In this document: piece after piece, positions 20,472 to 30,753 of the stretch | Layout of the letters: each line of letters opens with the position of its first letter | Position numbering within the stretch: the stretch's first letter is position 1 | From: Mesomycoplasma ovipneumoniae ATCC 29419 | GTDB lineage: Bacteria; Bacillota_I; Bacilli_A; Mycoplasmatales; Metamycoplasmataceae | NCBI RefSeq assembly: GCF_028885435.1 | Contig: NZ_CP118522.1 | Location: 868,001-932,000 of the forward strand | Direction: 5' to 3' | Length of the DNA: 64,000 nt | Notes under the pieces: generated by a model | Told to the model about the DNA's origin: nothing | Seen by the model: only the letters and a program-made list of their open reading frames with translations | Database searches by the model: none | Made by a program: the position numbers and the translations under genes

Positions 20472-20888
20472 CTATTTTTTACCTTTGTCTTTTTTTGCCA
20501 TAATTGCTTTTCTTGGGCCTTTTCGAGTACGGGCGTTTTTCTGAGTTACTTGACCACGAACTGGAAGACCTTTACGATGACGGATTCCACGATAACATTT
20601 AATTTCAATTAGTCTTTTAATATTTGACTGAACTTCACGGTGCAGGTCACCTTCGGTTTTATAAGTTTTTGCAATATCACGAATGATTTGCAAAACATCT
20701 TCCTGAATTTCTTTAACTTTTGTATCTTGGGTTAAAACAGGATATTTTTTCCCAAATTTTTCTTGCTGAATTGCAGCAGTTTTGTCAATTATTTCTGCAG
20801 CAAGCGATTTTCCAATTCCATAAATACTTGTAAGAGCAATTACAATTCTTTTATGATTGGGGATTTCAACATTAAGAATACGTGCCAT
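20472..20888 (-). CDS. rpsM: 30S ribosomal protein S13
   Basis: 138 aa, slightly longer than the usual 120-125 because of an insertion near residues 33-50. It starts [20 protein letters not shown], with the IYGIGKSLA helix-hairpin-helix and the C-terminal [19 protein letters not shown] that contacts P-site tRNA. The rpsK start follows after 6 bases. Confidence 0.96.
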   Translation of the reverse strand: MARILNVEIPNHKRIVIALTSIYGIGKSLAAEIIDKTAAIQQEKFGKKYPVLTQDTKVKEIQEDVLQIIRDIAKTYKTEGDLHREVQSNIKRLIEIKCYRGIRHRKGLPVRGQVTQKNARTRKGPRKAIMAKKDKGKK

Positions 20889-20997
20889 ATTTTAAACTTA
20901 TTTAAATAAATATATTTTCCTTTTTATAAAATTTTATTTTTCACCTCTAAAAATTCAAAGGTGAAAAATACTAACAAAATAGAACAAAAATCAAAAA

Positions 20998-21111
20998 CTA
21001 TCCTTGTCTTTGTTTGTGTTTTTTTAAAACACAAATTACACGGTTTACCGAACGACGCTTAATTATTTTGCAATCTTTGCAAATTTTTTTAATACTTGCT
21101 CGAACTTTCAT
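20998..21111 (-). CDS. rpmJ: 50S ribosomal protein L36
   Basis: 37 aa, starting [19 protein letters not shown] with a zinc-ribbon pattern C-x2-C...C-x4-H ([12 protein letters not shown]). Exactly the family length. It lies between infA and rpsM as in most bacteria. Confidence 0.95.
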   Translation of the reverse strand: MKVRASIKKICKDCKIIKRRSVNRVICVLKKHKQRQG

Positions 21112-21149
21112 TTTTTTCCTTTAAATTTAGGTAATAATTTCAAAAAAAA

Positions 21150-21377
21150 TTATTTAAAGCGGTAAACAATTCTTCCTTTTGAAAGATCATAAGGTGACAT
21201 TTCAACCTTAACGCTGTCGCCTAAAATAATTTTAATGTGGTGAAGTTTCATTTTCCCAGCAATATGACAATTTAATTTTACCCCGTTTTCAAGAGTTACT
21301 TCATATTCTTGGGAGTTAAAAACGTGTGATATTTTACCTTGAAATAATAATTTTTGTTCTTTTGAAGAATTTTGCAT
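21150..21377 (-). CDS. infA: Translation initiation factor IF-1
   Basis: 75 aa OB-fold protein that blocks the ribosomal A site during initiation. Typical segments are GKISHVFNSQEYEVTLENG, CHIAGKMKLHHIKIILGD and SPYDLSKGRIVYRFK. The ATG directly follows the map stop codon (TAG|ATG), indicating coupled translation. Confidence 0.95.
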   Translation of the reverse strand: MQNSSKEQKLLFQGKISHVFNSQEYEVTLENGVKLNCHIAGKMKLHHIKIILGDSVKVEMSPYDLSKGRIVYRFK

Positions 21378-22130
21378 CTATTTTTGATCCATTTCTGTTA
21401 GTATTATTCCCTTCCCGTCTTGAATTAAAATTGTCTGTTCATAATGGGAAGTTTTTTTACCATCATTTGATTGTACCGATCATCCGTCTTTTAAAATTTT
21501 TATTCGCGGAGAACTCTGGACGATCATTGGCTCAATACAAATTACCATATTATTTTGTAATTTTTTTCCTCTGCCCGGAACGCCAAAATTGAAAATATTA
21601 GGATTTTCGTGCAGTTTTTTACCAATACCATGGCCACAAAATTCAACAGGGGTAAAAAATCCATAAGATCTTATTACTTGACTGATAGCAAAACCAATGT
21701 CGCCTGTTGTTGCACCAGGTTTGATTGCCTTAAAGCCGGCAAAAAAAGCTTCCTCGGCGCATTTTATTAGTTTTTCATTTTCGGCATTTGGGCCAAGTGA
21801 TTTACTAAAAGCACTGTCGGCAAAAAAACCATTATAAGATAGTCCTAAATCAACAGAGACCAAATCACCTTCTTGAAGAATGTAGTCATTTGGAATACCA
21901 TGAATAAGGATTTCATTAACACTTATACAAATAGTTGCCGGAAAACCGTGATAATTTAGAAATGCTGGTTTGGCGCCTCTAGCAATAATCTCATCAAAAG
22001 CGATGGCATCAATTTCTTTTAAAGAGATTCCTGGTCTTACAAAGTCATAAATTTTTTTCTTGACTTCTGCCAGGAGTTTAGCGGCTATTTTTAGTTGCTC
22101 AATTTCAAATTCTGTTTTAATTAGAGACAT
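21378..22130 (-). CDS. map: Methionine aminopeptidase, type I
   Basis: 250 aa metalloenzyme removing the initiator Met from nascent proteins. Metal ligands are visible: VSVDLGL and FADSAF (Asp, Asp), FCGHGIGKKLHENP (His), CIEPM (Glu), and a final Glu in SHYEQTILI. A TGA at 21480 is Trp, and the last 33 residues including the fifth ligand lie beyond it. The ATG overlaps the end of adk by 10 bases. Confidence 0.95.
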
Positions 22131-22762
22131 TTTTCAATTTCACTAACAATTTCATCCAGGCTTCTCTCGACATTTAAGTAATAAATTTTACCATGTTTTG
22201 TATAAAAATCGACAATTGGGCTTACTGATTCATTAAATTTTTCAATTCGAAGCTTAACAATTTCAGGACGATCATCTGGACGGGTAAATAAAGGCTCACC
22301 ATCAATGTCACATGTATTTTCTACTTTTGGTTTTGCCAGTAATAAATTATATGATTTTTGACATTTACTGCAAAATAAACGTTGAGAAAGGCGGCTAACT
22401 ATTGTCTCTGGCTCAATTTGGAGGTAAAAAACTTTGTCAACATCAATTTTATTTTCGTTCATAAAATTGAGTTGATTTAATGTTCGCGGGTAGCCATCAA
22501 GAATATAACCTGTCTGAGGCGAGAGTTGACTGATAAAATTTGACAATAAATCATTTGTAATTTCATCAGGAACATATAGGCCATTTTTAACATAGTTTTG
22601 AATTTTCTCGGCAAAATCACGATCTTTTTCAATTTTTTCACGGAAAAGATTACCAGTAGAAATATGAACTAATTTAAACTTGTCAACTAGAATTTTTGAA
22701 ATACTACCTTTTCCTGAACCAGGGGCGCCAATTAAAAGAATTTTTGAATTAGATAATGACAT
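22121..22762 (-). CDS. adk: Adenylate kinase
   Basis: 213 aa enzyme interconverting ATP+AMP and 2 ADP. The P-loop GAPGSGKGSISK is followed by STGNLFR, YILDGYPRT and a LID domain with a Cys4-like zinc site (CSKCQKSYN and NTCDIDG, the fourth ligand being Asp). Classical position between secY and map. It starts 29 bases after the secY stop. Confidence 0.96.
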   Translation of the reverse strand: MSLSNSKILLIGAPGSGKGSISKILVDKFKLVHISTGNLFREKIEKDRDFAEKIQNYVKNGLYVPDEITNDLLSNFISQLSPQTGYILDGYPRTLNQLNFMNENKIDVDKVFYLQIEPETIVSRLSQRLFCSKCQKSYNLLLAKPKVENTCDIDGEPLFTRPDDRPEIVKLRIEKFNESVSPIVDFYTKHGKIYYLNVERSLDEIVSEIEKCL

Positions 22763-22791
22763 TGTTAAATTTCCAGACCTTTTTTAATTTT

Positions 22792-24213
22792 TTACCATAA
22801 TAAATCGCGACTTGACTTTGCCGAAGAAGAATCTTGTTTGTATGAAAGATTTTTGCGGATTTTTTTTGTTTGTTTTAGTACTTTTTGCGCTCCATAACGT
22901 GCTTTAATTTGCGATATAGTCTCAAGAGCAGTTGTTCCTAAAATTATTATCGAAGTTCCTGAAAAAGTTATTGCCGAAGGTAGACCTAACATTATCGCAA
23001 TTGGCTGAAAAATTCCAAGAAAAGTTAAATAAATAGCACTAAATACTGAAATTCTAAGAATAACACCAATTAAATAATCTTCAGTTTGCTCGCCAGGACG
23101 AATACCGGGGATAAAAGTTGAATTTTTTGCAAAATCCTGGGAAATTTTATCAATCCGTGATTGCTGAAGCGACATAATAATGCTAAAAATAATATTACAT
23201 ACAATAAATATACTAAGACCAATTGGATGATGAATTTGCAAATTATTATCGATTCAATTACGGGCAGCTGAAGTGTTTCGGTCAAAAAATCCGGTCAAAA
23301 GTGAAGGGATTGAAACAACAATTAACGCAAAAATTACTGGCATAATTCCGGCTGGATTTAGTTTTAAAGGTAAAACCGATATTTCTTTAATGTTTTTGGA
23401 CATCCCTGAACCAGTTTGTTGAATTGGAATTTTTCTCTCGGCCAAATAAACATAAACTGATATAAATAAAATAGCCAAAAATGCAACAATATAAAGGATA
23501 AAACTAAGAACTTGCGTTATTAAGGAAGAAGGGGAAGAAAGATCAACTAAATACTCAAAAGCATGACGAAAACGTTGTGGAAGACCAACAATTATTCCCG
23601 AAAAAATTAATAACGAAGTACCGTTTCCTACACCTTTATCAGTTATCTGTTCGGCTAAAAACAAGGAAAACAAAGAACCAGCGACTAAAATTAAGGGTAA
23701 AACAAATCAAACATATCCAGCGCTAGTAATCTCTAAACGAACAAAGCCAAAACTTTCATTAAGAATAACGGTTCGAATTAAAACAATCGCCTGAATAAGC
23801 GCAACAAGAAGAGTCAAAAATCTTGTAATTATATTGATTTTTCTTCTTCCGGCAGGACCAGACTGGGAAAGTCGATGAATTGGAGGGAAAATCTTTGTTT
23901 GAGCAATAAGCATAAACAAAGACGACGTAATAAAAGGGCTGATGCCTAAGGCAACAACTGAAAAATTAAGTAACCCGCCACCACCGACGGTATTAATGAT
24001 ACCTAAAAATGAGTTGGTATCAATTTGAAATTGCAACAACCTGAGCCCAGGAATAGTAATTGTACCACAAACAATAAAAATTACCAATAAAAAAAATGTA
24101 AAAATTATTTTGCGGGCAAGAACTTTTTCTTTATAAACAAGTTGGATATAATTTTTCAGACTTATATATCCAGAATTTGTTTTTTCTCAAAGTTTAGCAA
24201 AAAGTTTGCTCAC
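22792..24213 (-). CDS. secY: Protein translocase subunit SecY
   Basis: 473 aa, ten-membrane-segment channel of the Sec translocon. Marker stretches are GGGLLNFSVVALGISPFITSS (split here as motif only), QSGPAGRRKIN, FLAEQITDKGVGNGTSLLIF, IPIQQTGSG and FIPGIRPGEQTEDYL. The start is GTG at 24213, which overlaps the rplO stop by one base (TAGTG) and follows GAGGT; no suitable ATG lies nearby. TGA Trp codons divide the frame. The long Lys/Ser-rich C-terminus is cytoplasmic. Confidence 0.94.
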
Positions 24214-24659
24214 TAGTTTACCTCAGTTATTGAACCGCCGAGCTCTTCAATTTTAACTAATGCCGCTTCAGAATAAGCATTTGTTGTTACAAAAAGTTTT
24301 TTTGTTAACTCACCTTTTGCAAGTAATTTGGCTGGCAAATTACGTTTTTTAAGCACACCTTTAAGATAAAGTGACTCAAGACTAACTTTATCCCCATCTT
24401 GATAACGGCTTTCAAGATCGGCTAGATTAAAGATTTCATATTTTTTTGAGTTAAAATTGCGGAAACCAATTTTTGGCACACGACGAAATCAAGGGTTTTG
24501 ACCACCTTCAAAGCCAAGACGAACAGTTGAACGTTTTTTTTGTCCAGATTGACCTCTACCGGCTTGTTTACCTTTTCCAGCAGCATGCCCACGCCCTTTA
24601 CGGTGTTTTTTTGTTCTTGCACCAGGGGTATAAGTTAAATTTTCAAGTCTTATTGCCAT
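24213..24659 (-). CDS. rplO: 50S ribosomal protein L15
   Basis: 148 aa. It starts [20 protein letters not shown] with the glycine-rich [16 protein letters not shown] extension that threads through 23S rRNA; the globular C-terminus has [15 protein letters not shown]. The TGA in NPWFRR is Trp. First gene after the internal promoter at 24.7 kb, followed by overlapping secY. Confidence 0.95.
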
Positions 24660-24687
24660 GTTTGTTCCTATTTTTTTAAGTTATATT

Positions 24688-24717
24688 ATTATACTTTATT
24701 TTAAAACTTTTTTTCAA
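24688..24717 (-). promoter_or_regulatory. Promoter for rplO-secY and downstream genes
   Basis: On the minus strand TTGAAA (24712-24717), an 18-base spacer and TATAAT (24688-24693) make a near-consensus sigma-70 type promoter, 28 bases before the rplO ATG. It splits the ribosomal superoperon. Confidence 0.75.
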
Positions 24718-24740
24718 AAAAACATAAAAAAGTTTTAAGC

Positions 24741-24781
24741 AATTTTTAGTGCCCAAATTTTACACTGAGGCACTAAAAATT
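24741..24781 (-). terminator. Perfect 13-bp hairpin between rpsE and rplO
   Basis: AATTTTTAGTGCC (24741-24753) is the exact complement of GGCACTAAAAATT (24769-24781), with a 15-base loop. It sits in the place of rpmD, just upstream of the rplO promoter, and could act as terminator or attenuator for transcripts arriving from the S10 side. Confidence 0.65.
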
Positions 24782-24841
24782 ACAAGATTTTTTGCTATTT
24801 TTTTAATAAAGGGAAAAATTTATGAATTTGTAAAGCAAAAG

Positions 24842-25471
24842 TTATTTTTTTTGGGCTAAAACTTGTGAAGGATTAAGATCACGAAGTTCAGCTATTTGAT
24901 TAATAGTTTTAAGTCCTAAAAGCGCTTTGAGAGTTGCACGCACAACGTTAATTTTTGTTCTTGATCCGTAAGTTTTTGTATAAATATCGGTATATCCAGC
25001 AAGTTCAACAACAGCACGCACGGTGTTTGAAGCAACAATTCCTTTACCTCTTGGGGCTGGTTTGATGAGAATTTTTGAGGCTGAATATTTAGCATTTATC
25101 TCGTGTGGAACAGTTGATCTTCGATAAATTGGCACAGACACAAGCCGGTTTTGTGCGTCTTTAACGGCTTTACGAATTGAGTCCTGCACTTCGTTAGCTT
25201 TTCCGTGTCCTAGTCCAACTTTTCCTTTTTTGTTACCAACAACGGCAAAGGCACTAAAAGAAAAACGGCGACCACCTTTTACAACTTTAGTTACCCTGGC
25301 AACTGAAATTATTCTTTCTTCAAACTCAGGGCGAAAATTTTTTTCTTTTGGTTTTTGACGCTGAGCACGTGGGCGTTGACGGTTGGCTTCTTTTGGAGTC
25401 AGTTGTTTTTGATTTTGACTGTTTTGATTTGTTTTTTGCTGTACAGGTTTATTTTGAAGATTTGTATCCAT
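24842..25471 (-). CDS. rpsE: 30S ribosomal protein S5
   Basis: 209 aa, longer than the usual 165 because of a Gln/Lys/Arg-rich N-terminal extension of about 45 residues ([14 protein letters not shown]). The S5 core starts [20 protein letters not shown] and continues with [20 protein letters not shown] and [20 protein letters not shown]. Involved in decoding fidelity. The gene is followed by the hairpin and promoter rather than rpmD. Confidence 0.95.
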   Translation of the reverse strand: MDTNLQNKPVQQKTNQNSQNQKQLTPKEANRQRPRAQRQKPKEKNFRPEFEERIISVARVTKVVKGGRRFSFSAFAVVGNKKGKVGLGHGKANEVQDSIRKAVKDAQNRLVSVPIYRRSTVPHEINAKYSASKILIKPAPRGKGIVASNTVRAVVELAGYTDIYTKTYGSRTKINVVRATLKALLGLKTINQIAELRDLNPSQVLAQKK

Positions 25472-25472
25472 T

Positions 25473-25838
25473 TTAGAATTTTACTCCTTGGGCTCTTAAT
25501 GATTCGGCAAAAGCTTTAATGCGACCATGATATAAATAACCGCTTCGGTCAAAAACAAAAGGATTCTCTTCCAATTTAAGCTCTTTTAATTTAGCGTATA
25601 ATTCAGGGGCTAAATTACTTGCAGCTTGGATATTTCCACTGTATTTATCAGTTTTATCAAGTGTTGAAACCGAAAGGATAACTTGATTTTTCCAAGGATC
25701 AAAAATATAAGCATAAAAATGACGTAAAGATTTATATACGCCAATCCGGTATTTTTTTTGCTCTTGGTGCGAAGGACTAAGTTTTTTCAAAATACGGACA
25801 TGTTTTGCTTTTCGGTGAAAATTACGTGATTTTTGCAT
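25473..25838 (-). CDS. rplR: 50S ribosomal protein L18
   Basis: 121 aa 5S-rRNA-binding protein. [37 protein letters not shown] and the C-terminal [20 protein letters not shown] plus ALRAQGVKF are typical. One base separates it from rpsE. Confidence 0.95.
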   Translation of the reverse strand: MQKSRNFHRKAKHVRILKKLSPSHQEQKKYRIGVYKSLRHFYAYIFDPWKNQVILSVSTLDKTDKYSGNIQAASNLAPELYAKLKELKLEENPFVFDRSGYLYHGRIKAFAESLRAQGVKF

Positions 25839-25840
25839 AA

Positions 25841-26380
25841 TTATTTAGAAGCTTTTTTCCCTTCTTTGAGTTTAAGAATTTCGTTACTATAGGAAATTCC
25901 TTTGCCTGAATAAGGATTTGGCCTGCGAACTTGACGAATTTGGGCGCTAAATTGGCCAACTTTTTGTTTGTCAATCCCTTTAATTACAATAGTTGTTGCA
26001 TTTGGTACTAAAACATCAAGTTCGCCTGGCACTTTGAGTTCAACTGGATGAGAATAACCAACTAAAAGTTCAATAACTTTTTCTTTTAAGGTTGCCTTGT
26101 ACCCAACCCCTTTAATTTTAAGTTCTTTTTGAAAACCTTTTGAGACACCAATTAGCATTCCACTAAGGTGAGAATTTGTGGTTCCATGAAGTTGTTTTAC
26201 TTGTTTTTCTTCAGATTTTCTGATTGTCTTTAGTGTATTATTTTCTTGAATTATTGTAATTAAATCAGAAAATTGGCGCTCTAAAATACCAAGCGGACCT
26301 TGAATTTTAACATTTGAGCCATTAATTTCAACGCTAACTTTTTCAGGAATAATTAAAACTCGATTACCGACACGTGACAT
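25841..26380 (-). CDS. rplF: 50S ribosomal protein L6
   Basis: 179 aa. It starts MSRVGNRVLIIPEKVSVEIN, the conserved L6 N-terminus; the signature RRPNPYSGKGISY is near residue 155. A TTG four codons upstream (26392) would overlap the rpsH stop, so the ATG at 26380 is preferred. Located near the sarcin-ricin loop. Confidence 0.94.
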   Translation of the reverse strand: MSRVGNRVLIIPEKVSVEINGSNVKIQGPLGILERQFSDLITIIQENNTLKTIRKSEEKQVKQLHGTTNSHLSGMLIGVSKGFQKELKIKGVGYKATLKEKVIELLVGYSHPVELKVPGELDVLVPNATTIVIKGIDKQKVGQFSAQIRQVRRPNPYSGKGISYSNEILKLKEGKKASK

Positions 26381-26385
26381 ATTTT

Positions 26386-26781
26386 TTACCAAATGTAGGC
26401 GATAATTTCACCGCCGACATTTTCCTTTCTTGCTTGTGAATCAGTTAAGAGCCCTTTTGAAGTTGATAAAATTGCAATTCCGTAGCCAGATTGGACAAAA
26501 GGAATTTTTTGGGCAGGAGCATAAACGCGAAGCGAAGGTTTAGAAATTCGTTTGAGTCCAGAAATTGATGAAGTAGTTCCTTTGTATTTAAGCTCAACAG
26601 TTATTGTTTTTTTAAGCTCGCCTTCAATTTGGAAATCTTTGATATATCCAGCTTCTTTAATAATTTCTAACATTTTTGCTTTAATTTTTGAATGCTGAAA
26701 TGATACTTGTTTGTGTTTTCTGATTGTTGCATTCCGAATTCGGGTTAGCATATCAGCAATTGGATCTGTTATAAAAGCCAT
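26386..26781 (-). CDS. rpsH: 30S ribosomal protein S8
   Basis: 131 aa. It starts [20 protein letters not shown], with the C-terminal motif [19 protein letters not shown] that binds 16S rRNA helix 21. In many bacteria S8 also represses the spc operon by binding its mRNA. Confidence 0.96.
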   Translation of the reverse strand: MAFITDPIADMLTRIRNATIRKHKQVSFQHSKIKAKMLEIIKEAGYIKDFQIEGELKKTITVELKYKGTTSSISGLKRISKPSLRVYAPAQKIPFVQSGYGIAILSTSKGLLTDSQARKENVGGEIIAYIW

Positions 26782-26785
26782 AATT

Positions 26786-26971
26786 TTACCAACTCGCTTT
26801 CTTAATTCCAGGAATTCGTCCTTGGTGAGCCAAAGTACGAAAACAAATACGGCAAATACGGAATTTTCTTAAAACTGAATGAGAACGGCCACACAACTGA
26901 CAACGAGTATAGGCGCGAACTTTGAATTTAGGAGCCCGATTTGCTTTGACTTTTCACGACATTTTTGCCAT
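26786..26971 (-). CDS. rpsN: 30S ribosomal protein S14, zinc-binding type
   Basis: 61 aa short (type Z) form with CxxC...CxxC zinc ligands (TRCQLCGR and RICRICFR). Ends GIKKASW. One TGA (MSWKV) is Trp. Sits between rplE and rpsH. Confidence 0.94.
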
Positions 26972-27018
26972 AGATTTATCCTTTAACCTAAAAAATTTTT
27001 AATTTTTTTGCGAAAAAA

Positions 27019-27564
27019 TTAACTTTTTTTCGCAAAAGGAAAGCCTAATAATTCAAGAAGTTTTAAGGCTTGCTCATTATTTTTTGCACTTGTTACTATT
27101 ATTACATCAAGTCCGCGAATTTTTGTGATTTTATCAAAAGTTATCTCAGGAAAAACGATTGATTCTTTAAAACCAAGGGCAAAATTTCCTTTACCATCAA
27201 AAGACTTAGGTGAAAGACCACGAAAATCACGAATACGAGGAATTGCAATATTGAGAACTTTTGAAAGAAAATTCCACATTTGTTCACGACGAAGAGTAAC
27301 TTTTCCACCAACTGGCATTCCTTGACGAAGTTTTCAAGTTGCAAGTGATTTTTTTGCCACTGTTTTATACGGTTTTTGACCGGTAATGTTTGCAAGATCA
27401 TCAAGAACAGCTTCAATTGCTTTTGCATTTGTTACTTGATTTCCGGCAGTCATATTAACGACAACTTTTACAATTTTGGGAACTTCAGAAGGGGATTTGA
27501 AATTAAAATGGTCTTTTAGTTGGCCAAAAACATTATCACGATAGTGCTCTTGAAGCTTTGTCAT
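27019..27564 (-). CDS. rplE: 50S ribosomal protein L5
   Basis: 181 aa central-protuberance protein binding 5S r[34 protein letters not shown] (W is TGA), [15 protein letters not shown] and [15 protein letters not shown] mark it. Because of the internal TGA it is continuous only with the mycoplasma code. Confidence 0.95.
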
Positions 27565-27565
27565 A

Positions 27566-27889
27566 CTAAATAGCCTTTCCTGTTTTTTTTGCAATTCGGG
27601 TTTTTTTACCATTTTCGACTTTAAAACCAACACGAGTTGGAACAGCTGGCTTATCTTTTCCAGCTTTTTTGGCAACAAGTGCTAGTTTTGACAGCAAAAT
27701 TGGCGCCTCATAAGTGACAATTTCACCTTTTGTATTTTGATTTGAAGGTTTACGGTGTTTTGTTTTAATGTTGACATCTTTAACAATTGCCGCATTTTTG
27801 GCAGGAATTATTTCAAGGACAGATGAAACTTTACCTTTGTCATCGCCAGATAAAACTACAACTGAATCATTTTTACGAATTTTTTGCAT
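27566..27889 (-). CDS. rplX: 50S ribosomal protein L24
   Basis: 107 aa with the KOW motif [17 protein letters not shown] at residues 10-26 and the [16 protein letters not shown] stretch. Assembly-initiator protein. One base separates it from rplE. Confidence 0.95.
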   Translation of the reverse strand: MQKIRKNDSVVVLSGDDKGKVSSVLEIIPAKNAAIVKDVNIKTKHRKPSNQNTKGEIVTYEAPILLSKLALVAKKAGKDKPAVPTRVGFKVENGKKTRIAKKTGKAI

Positions 27890-27892
27890 TTT

Positions 27893-28261
27893 TTAGAGAA
27901 CCTCCTGCGCCAGTGAAGCGATTTTTAGGTAACCTTTTTCACGGATTTCTCTGGCAATTGGTCCAAAAACACGTGTTCCTCTTGGGGTGCCATCCTCTTT
28001 GATAATCACAACTGCATTGTCATCAAATTTTATATGTGAACCATTTGGACGACGAAGACCGTATGTTGAACGGACAATTAGTGCTTTTACTACTTGTCCT
28101 TCTTTGAGCATTCCGTTAGGAATTGCTTTTTTAACAGAAACTACAACAATGTCGCCAATATTTGAAGTTTTTTTAACAGATCCACCTAAATTTCTGATTA
28201 CACCAACAATTTTTGCGCCCGAATTGTCAGCAACATTTAAACGAGATTGTTCTTGAACCAT
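27893..28261 (-). CDS. rplN: 50S ribosomal protein L14
   Basis: 122 aa, exactly the family length, starting [20 protein letters not shown]. Contains the signature [20 protein letters not shown] and [20 protein letters not shown]. An upstream in-frame ATG at 28294 would add 11 Lys-rich residues overlapping rpsQ and is rejected. Confidence 0.96.
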   Translation of the reverse strand: MVQEQSRLNVADNSGAKIVGVIRNLGGSVKKTSNIGDIVVVSVKKAIPNGMLKEGQVVKALIVRSTYGLRRPNGSHIKFDDNAVVIIKEDGTPRGTRVFGPIAREIREKGYLKIASLAQEVL

Positions 28262-28262
28262 T

Positions 28263-28547
28263 TTAGACTTCTCCTTTTTTTTGTAAAACTTCAACTAGAC
28301 GGAAATGTTTTGTTTTTGAAATTGGACGGCATTCTGCTATTTTAACAAAATCACCAACATTTGCTGTTCCTGCTTGGTCATGAGTTGCAAATTTTTTAGT
28401 TTTTTTGAACCGTTTTCCATAAAGTTTATGTTTATAAGCTGTCTCAACAGAAACCATTATTGTTTTTTCAGAAGTGCGAATCACTTTTCCTTGCAGTGTT
28501 TTACGAAGATTACGCTTTTGGGGCATTTTTTCTAAATTATTGTTCAT
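28263..28547 (-). CDS. rpsQ: 30S ribosomal protein S17
   Basis: 94 aa OB-fold protein. [20 protein letters not shown] and [20 protein letters not shown] are characteristic. The first ATG overlaps the rpmC end by 11 bases; the next ATG (28526, MPQKRNLRK) gives 87 aa and is equally possible. Confidence 0.93.
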   Translation of the reverse strand: MNNNLEKMPQKRNLRKTLQGKVIRTSEKTIMVSVETAYKHKLYGKRFKKTKKFATHDQAGTANVGDFVKIAECRPISKTKHFRLVEVLQKKGEV

Positions 28548-28896
28548 TTTGGCTACTCATTTCTGCTGGTTTTGTTTGAATTTTTGGGGCTAAAAGCGGC
28601 TTGATATGTGCGTTAAAATGGGCTTTGATTGATTTTGGCGATTTTGCAAATACGACTTTTTGTGCTTTTTTTTGCTTTTTGGTGAGTTTTTTTGGCTTTG
28701 GACTTTGGGCTAGTTTTTGCTGGGATAGAATTGTTAAAATTCGGGCAATTATTTTACGAATCTGGCTGATTTTATGAGTTTGATCTAAATTTGAACTTTG
28801 ATTTTTAAATCTTAAAGTAAATAATTCAGAACGGTATTCAAGAAGAAGAGAGTTAAGTTCACTTGGTGTTTTTTTTAAAAGTTCTTTATATTCCAT
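28537..28896 (-). CDS. rpmC: 50S ribosomal protein L29 with long C-terminal extension
   Basis: 119 aa, against about 65 in most bacteria. The L29 part is residues 1-65 (MEYKELLKKTPSELNSLLLE and LDQTHKISQIRKIIARILT). The remaining 50 residues are Lys/Pro/Gln-rich (PKPKKLTKKQKKAQK), an extension known from mollicutes. Located near the tunnel exit, where extensions may contact nascent chains or SRP. Confidence 0.92.
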   Translation of the reverse strand: MEYKELLKKTPSELNSLLLEYRSELFTLRFKNQSSNLDQTHKISQIRKIIARILTILSQQKLAQSPKPKKLTKKQKKAQKVVFAKSPKSIKAHFNAHIKPLLAPKIQTKPAEMSSQNEQ

Positions 28897-28903
28897 TGTT
28901 TTC

Positions 28904-29314
28904 CTAAGATATAGTTACTATTTTTCATTTTAGTGGTAATTTATGCCCACCAAGTCGAAGTGCATCACGAGCAACATCGTCTTTTACACCTTTAATTTCA
29001 AACATCATTGTATTTTTCTTAACAACAGCGACTCAACGATCAACTGAACCTTTTCCAGATCCCATTCGAACTCCAATTGGCTTTGAGGTTAAAGACAAAT
29101 GTGGAAAAATTCGAATAATAACTTGACCTTCACGCCCCATTCTTCTTGTAATTGCAATACGGGCAGCTTCAATTTGGGCTGCAGAAATTCAAGCTGAGCC
29201 AACGGCTTGAAGTCCATAGTCACCAAAAGCTAGAAAATTTCCTGAGTGTGCTTCCCGTTTATCGTGATAAAGACGGAAAGTTTTACGGTGCTTAGTTTTT
29301 TTTGGTTGCAACAT
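28904..29314 (-). CDS. rplP: 50S ribosomal protein L16
   Basis: 136 aa. [40 protein letters not shown] and [20 protein letters not shown] are family hallmarks. Two Trp are TGA (SAWIS, DRWVA). The ATG lies two bases after the rpsC stop (TAAAAATG). Confidence 0.95.
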
Positions 29315-29316
29315 TT

Positions 29317-30000
29317 TTATCTCCTTTTATCACTTCTTATTACAGATTCAATATCAATTTTTTGTCTTGACTCACCAAGTGAGACTCAAACTTTAACGCC
29401 CAAAATTCCGTAAGTTGTTTTTGCAATTGCGGTTGCATATTCAACATTTTGACGTAAAGTGTGCAGTTTCATTTCACCTTCGGCATAACCTTCAGAACGA
29501 GCCATTTCAACACCATTAAGACGACCAGAGACAAGTGTTTTTACCCCTTTTGCCCCCGCTTTTAGTGCGGTTCGAATTGCAAATTTTTGCGCAATTCGGT
29601 AGGATCCACGTTGTTCGAGTTTTTGGGCGATTGTTTCAGCCATTAATTTTGCATTTAATTCAGGATTTGTGATTTCAATTGCATCAATGTGTAAAACAAT
29701 TTTACGGTTTTTAAGAGTTTTTTTCAGTTGTTCAACAATTTTTTTCAAATTTTCGCCTGAAGATCCAAGAAATGAACCAAGTCTTGCTGTATAGACTAAA
29801 ACAGTAATTGCATTATTGCGATCACGACGAATTATTGTATTTCCAATTTGGTATTCACGGGTTAATTTTTCAAAAAAACGGTGAATTTTAACATCTTCTA
29901 ACAAATTAGTGGCAAATTTATTTTTGTCTGCATACCAAATTGCATTATGAGCTCTTGTTATTCCAAAACGGAAACCATTTGGATTTACCTTTTGTCCCAT
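29317..30000 (-). CDS. rpsC: 30S ribosomal protein S3
   Basis: 227 aa mRNA-entry protein. [16 protein letters not shown], the KH domain [16 protein letters not shown] and the C-terminal [18 protein letters not shown] are visible. A TGA after ILGVKV is Trp, and 22 further residues follow. One-base overlap with rplV (TAATG). Confidence 0.96.
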
Positions 30001-30464
30001 TATTTTTCTCCTTGTTTTGGATTTAAGTCTTGATTGTTAGTTTCTGGTAAAACTTCAGCAGAAGTTGTACTTTCAGAGTCAAAAGTCTCAAAAGTATTTG
30101 AATCTTGACTGTTGTCTAGGGCTGCAAGAACAACTTTGAAATGAGAAGTTCTTTTAAGAATTTGACTTGCTGATCCTTTTGCCCGTGGACGAAAACGTTT
30201 TAGCGTTGGACCTTCATTAACAATCGCTGATTTTACAACTAAATTTGCTTGTTCAAGACCATGATTATTAATTGCATTGGCAATGGCAGAATTGATTAGT
30301 TTTCGAAAAATTGGTGATGCTTTTTTATTAGTATGGGCCAAAATTGAAAGGGCTTCAAAGACAGGTTTATTTTTAACTAAATTAGCAACAAGGCGTGCTT
30401 TTGAGGCAGAAATTCTTTGGGTTTTTAAAGAAGCAACTGCATAATTATTGTTATCTAAATTCAT
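30000..30464 (-). CDS. rplV: 50S ribosomal protein L22 with acidic tail
   Basis: 154 aa. The L22 core ([18 protein letters not shown] and [20 protein letters not shown], reaching into the exit tunnel) ends near residue 118. A Ser/Thr/Glu/Asn-rich tail of about 35 residues follows, absent from most L22. Confidence 0.94.
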   Translation of the reverse strand: MNLDNNNYAVASLKTQRISASKARLVANLVKNKPVFEALSILAHTNKKASPIFRKLINSAIANAINNHGLEQANLVVKSAIVNEGPTLKRFRPRAKGSASQILKRTSHFKVVLAALDNSQDSNTFETFDSESTTSAEVLPETNNQDLNPKQGEK

Positions 30465-30477
30465 TTATATTATCCTT

Positions 30478-30753
30478 TTATTTCTTTTTAGCCTTGTCTT
30501 TTCCGTGCCCATAATAAGTTCTTGTTGGTGAAAACTCACCTAATTTGTGGCCTACCATATCATCAGTAACATAAACTTCGTTAAAAATTTTGCCATTGTG
30601 GACCAAAAAAGTTAGACCAACAAACTGGGGAAAAATAGTTGACCGGCGTGATCAAGTCTTAATTGGTTTGCGTGAATTTTTCATAATTGCATCATCAACT
30701 TTTTTAAGAAGATGCTCATCAGCAAATGGACCTTTTTTAAGTGAACGAGCCAT
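30478..30753 (-). CDS. rpsS: 30S ribosomal protein S19
   Basis: 91 aa. [19 protein letters not shown] and [19 protein letters not shown], then [20 protein letters not shown]. The TGA in KTWSRRSTI is Trp. It starts by a one-base overlap with the rplB stop. Confidence 0.95.

Noticed and set aside
26381-26392. TTG start of L6 at 26392
   Set aside because: The ATG at 26380 gives the conserved N-terminus MSRVGNR; the upstream residues overlap rpsH.
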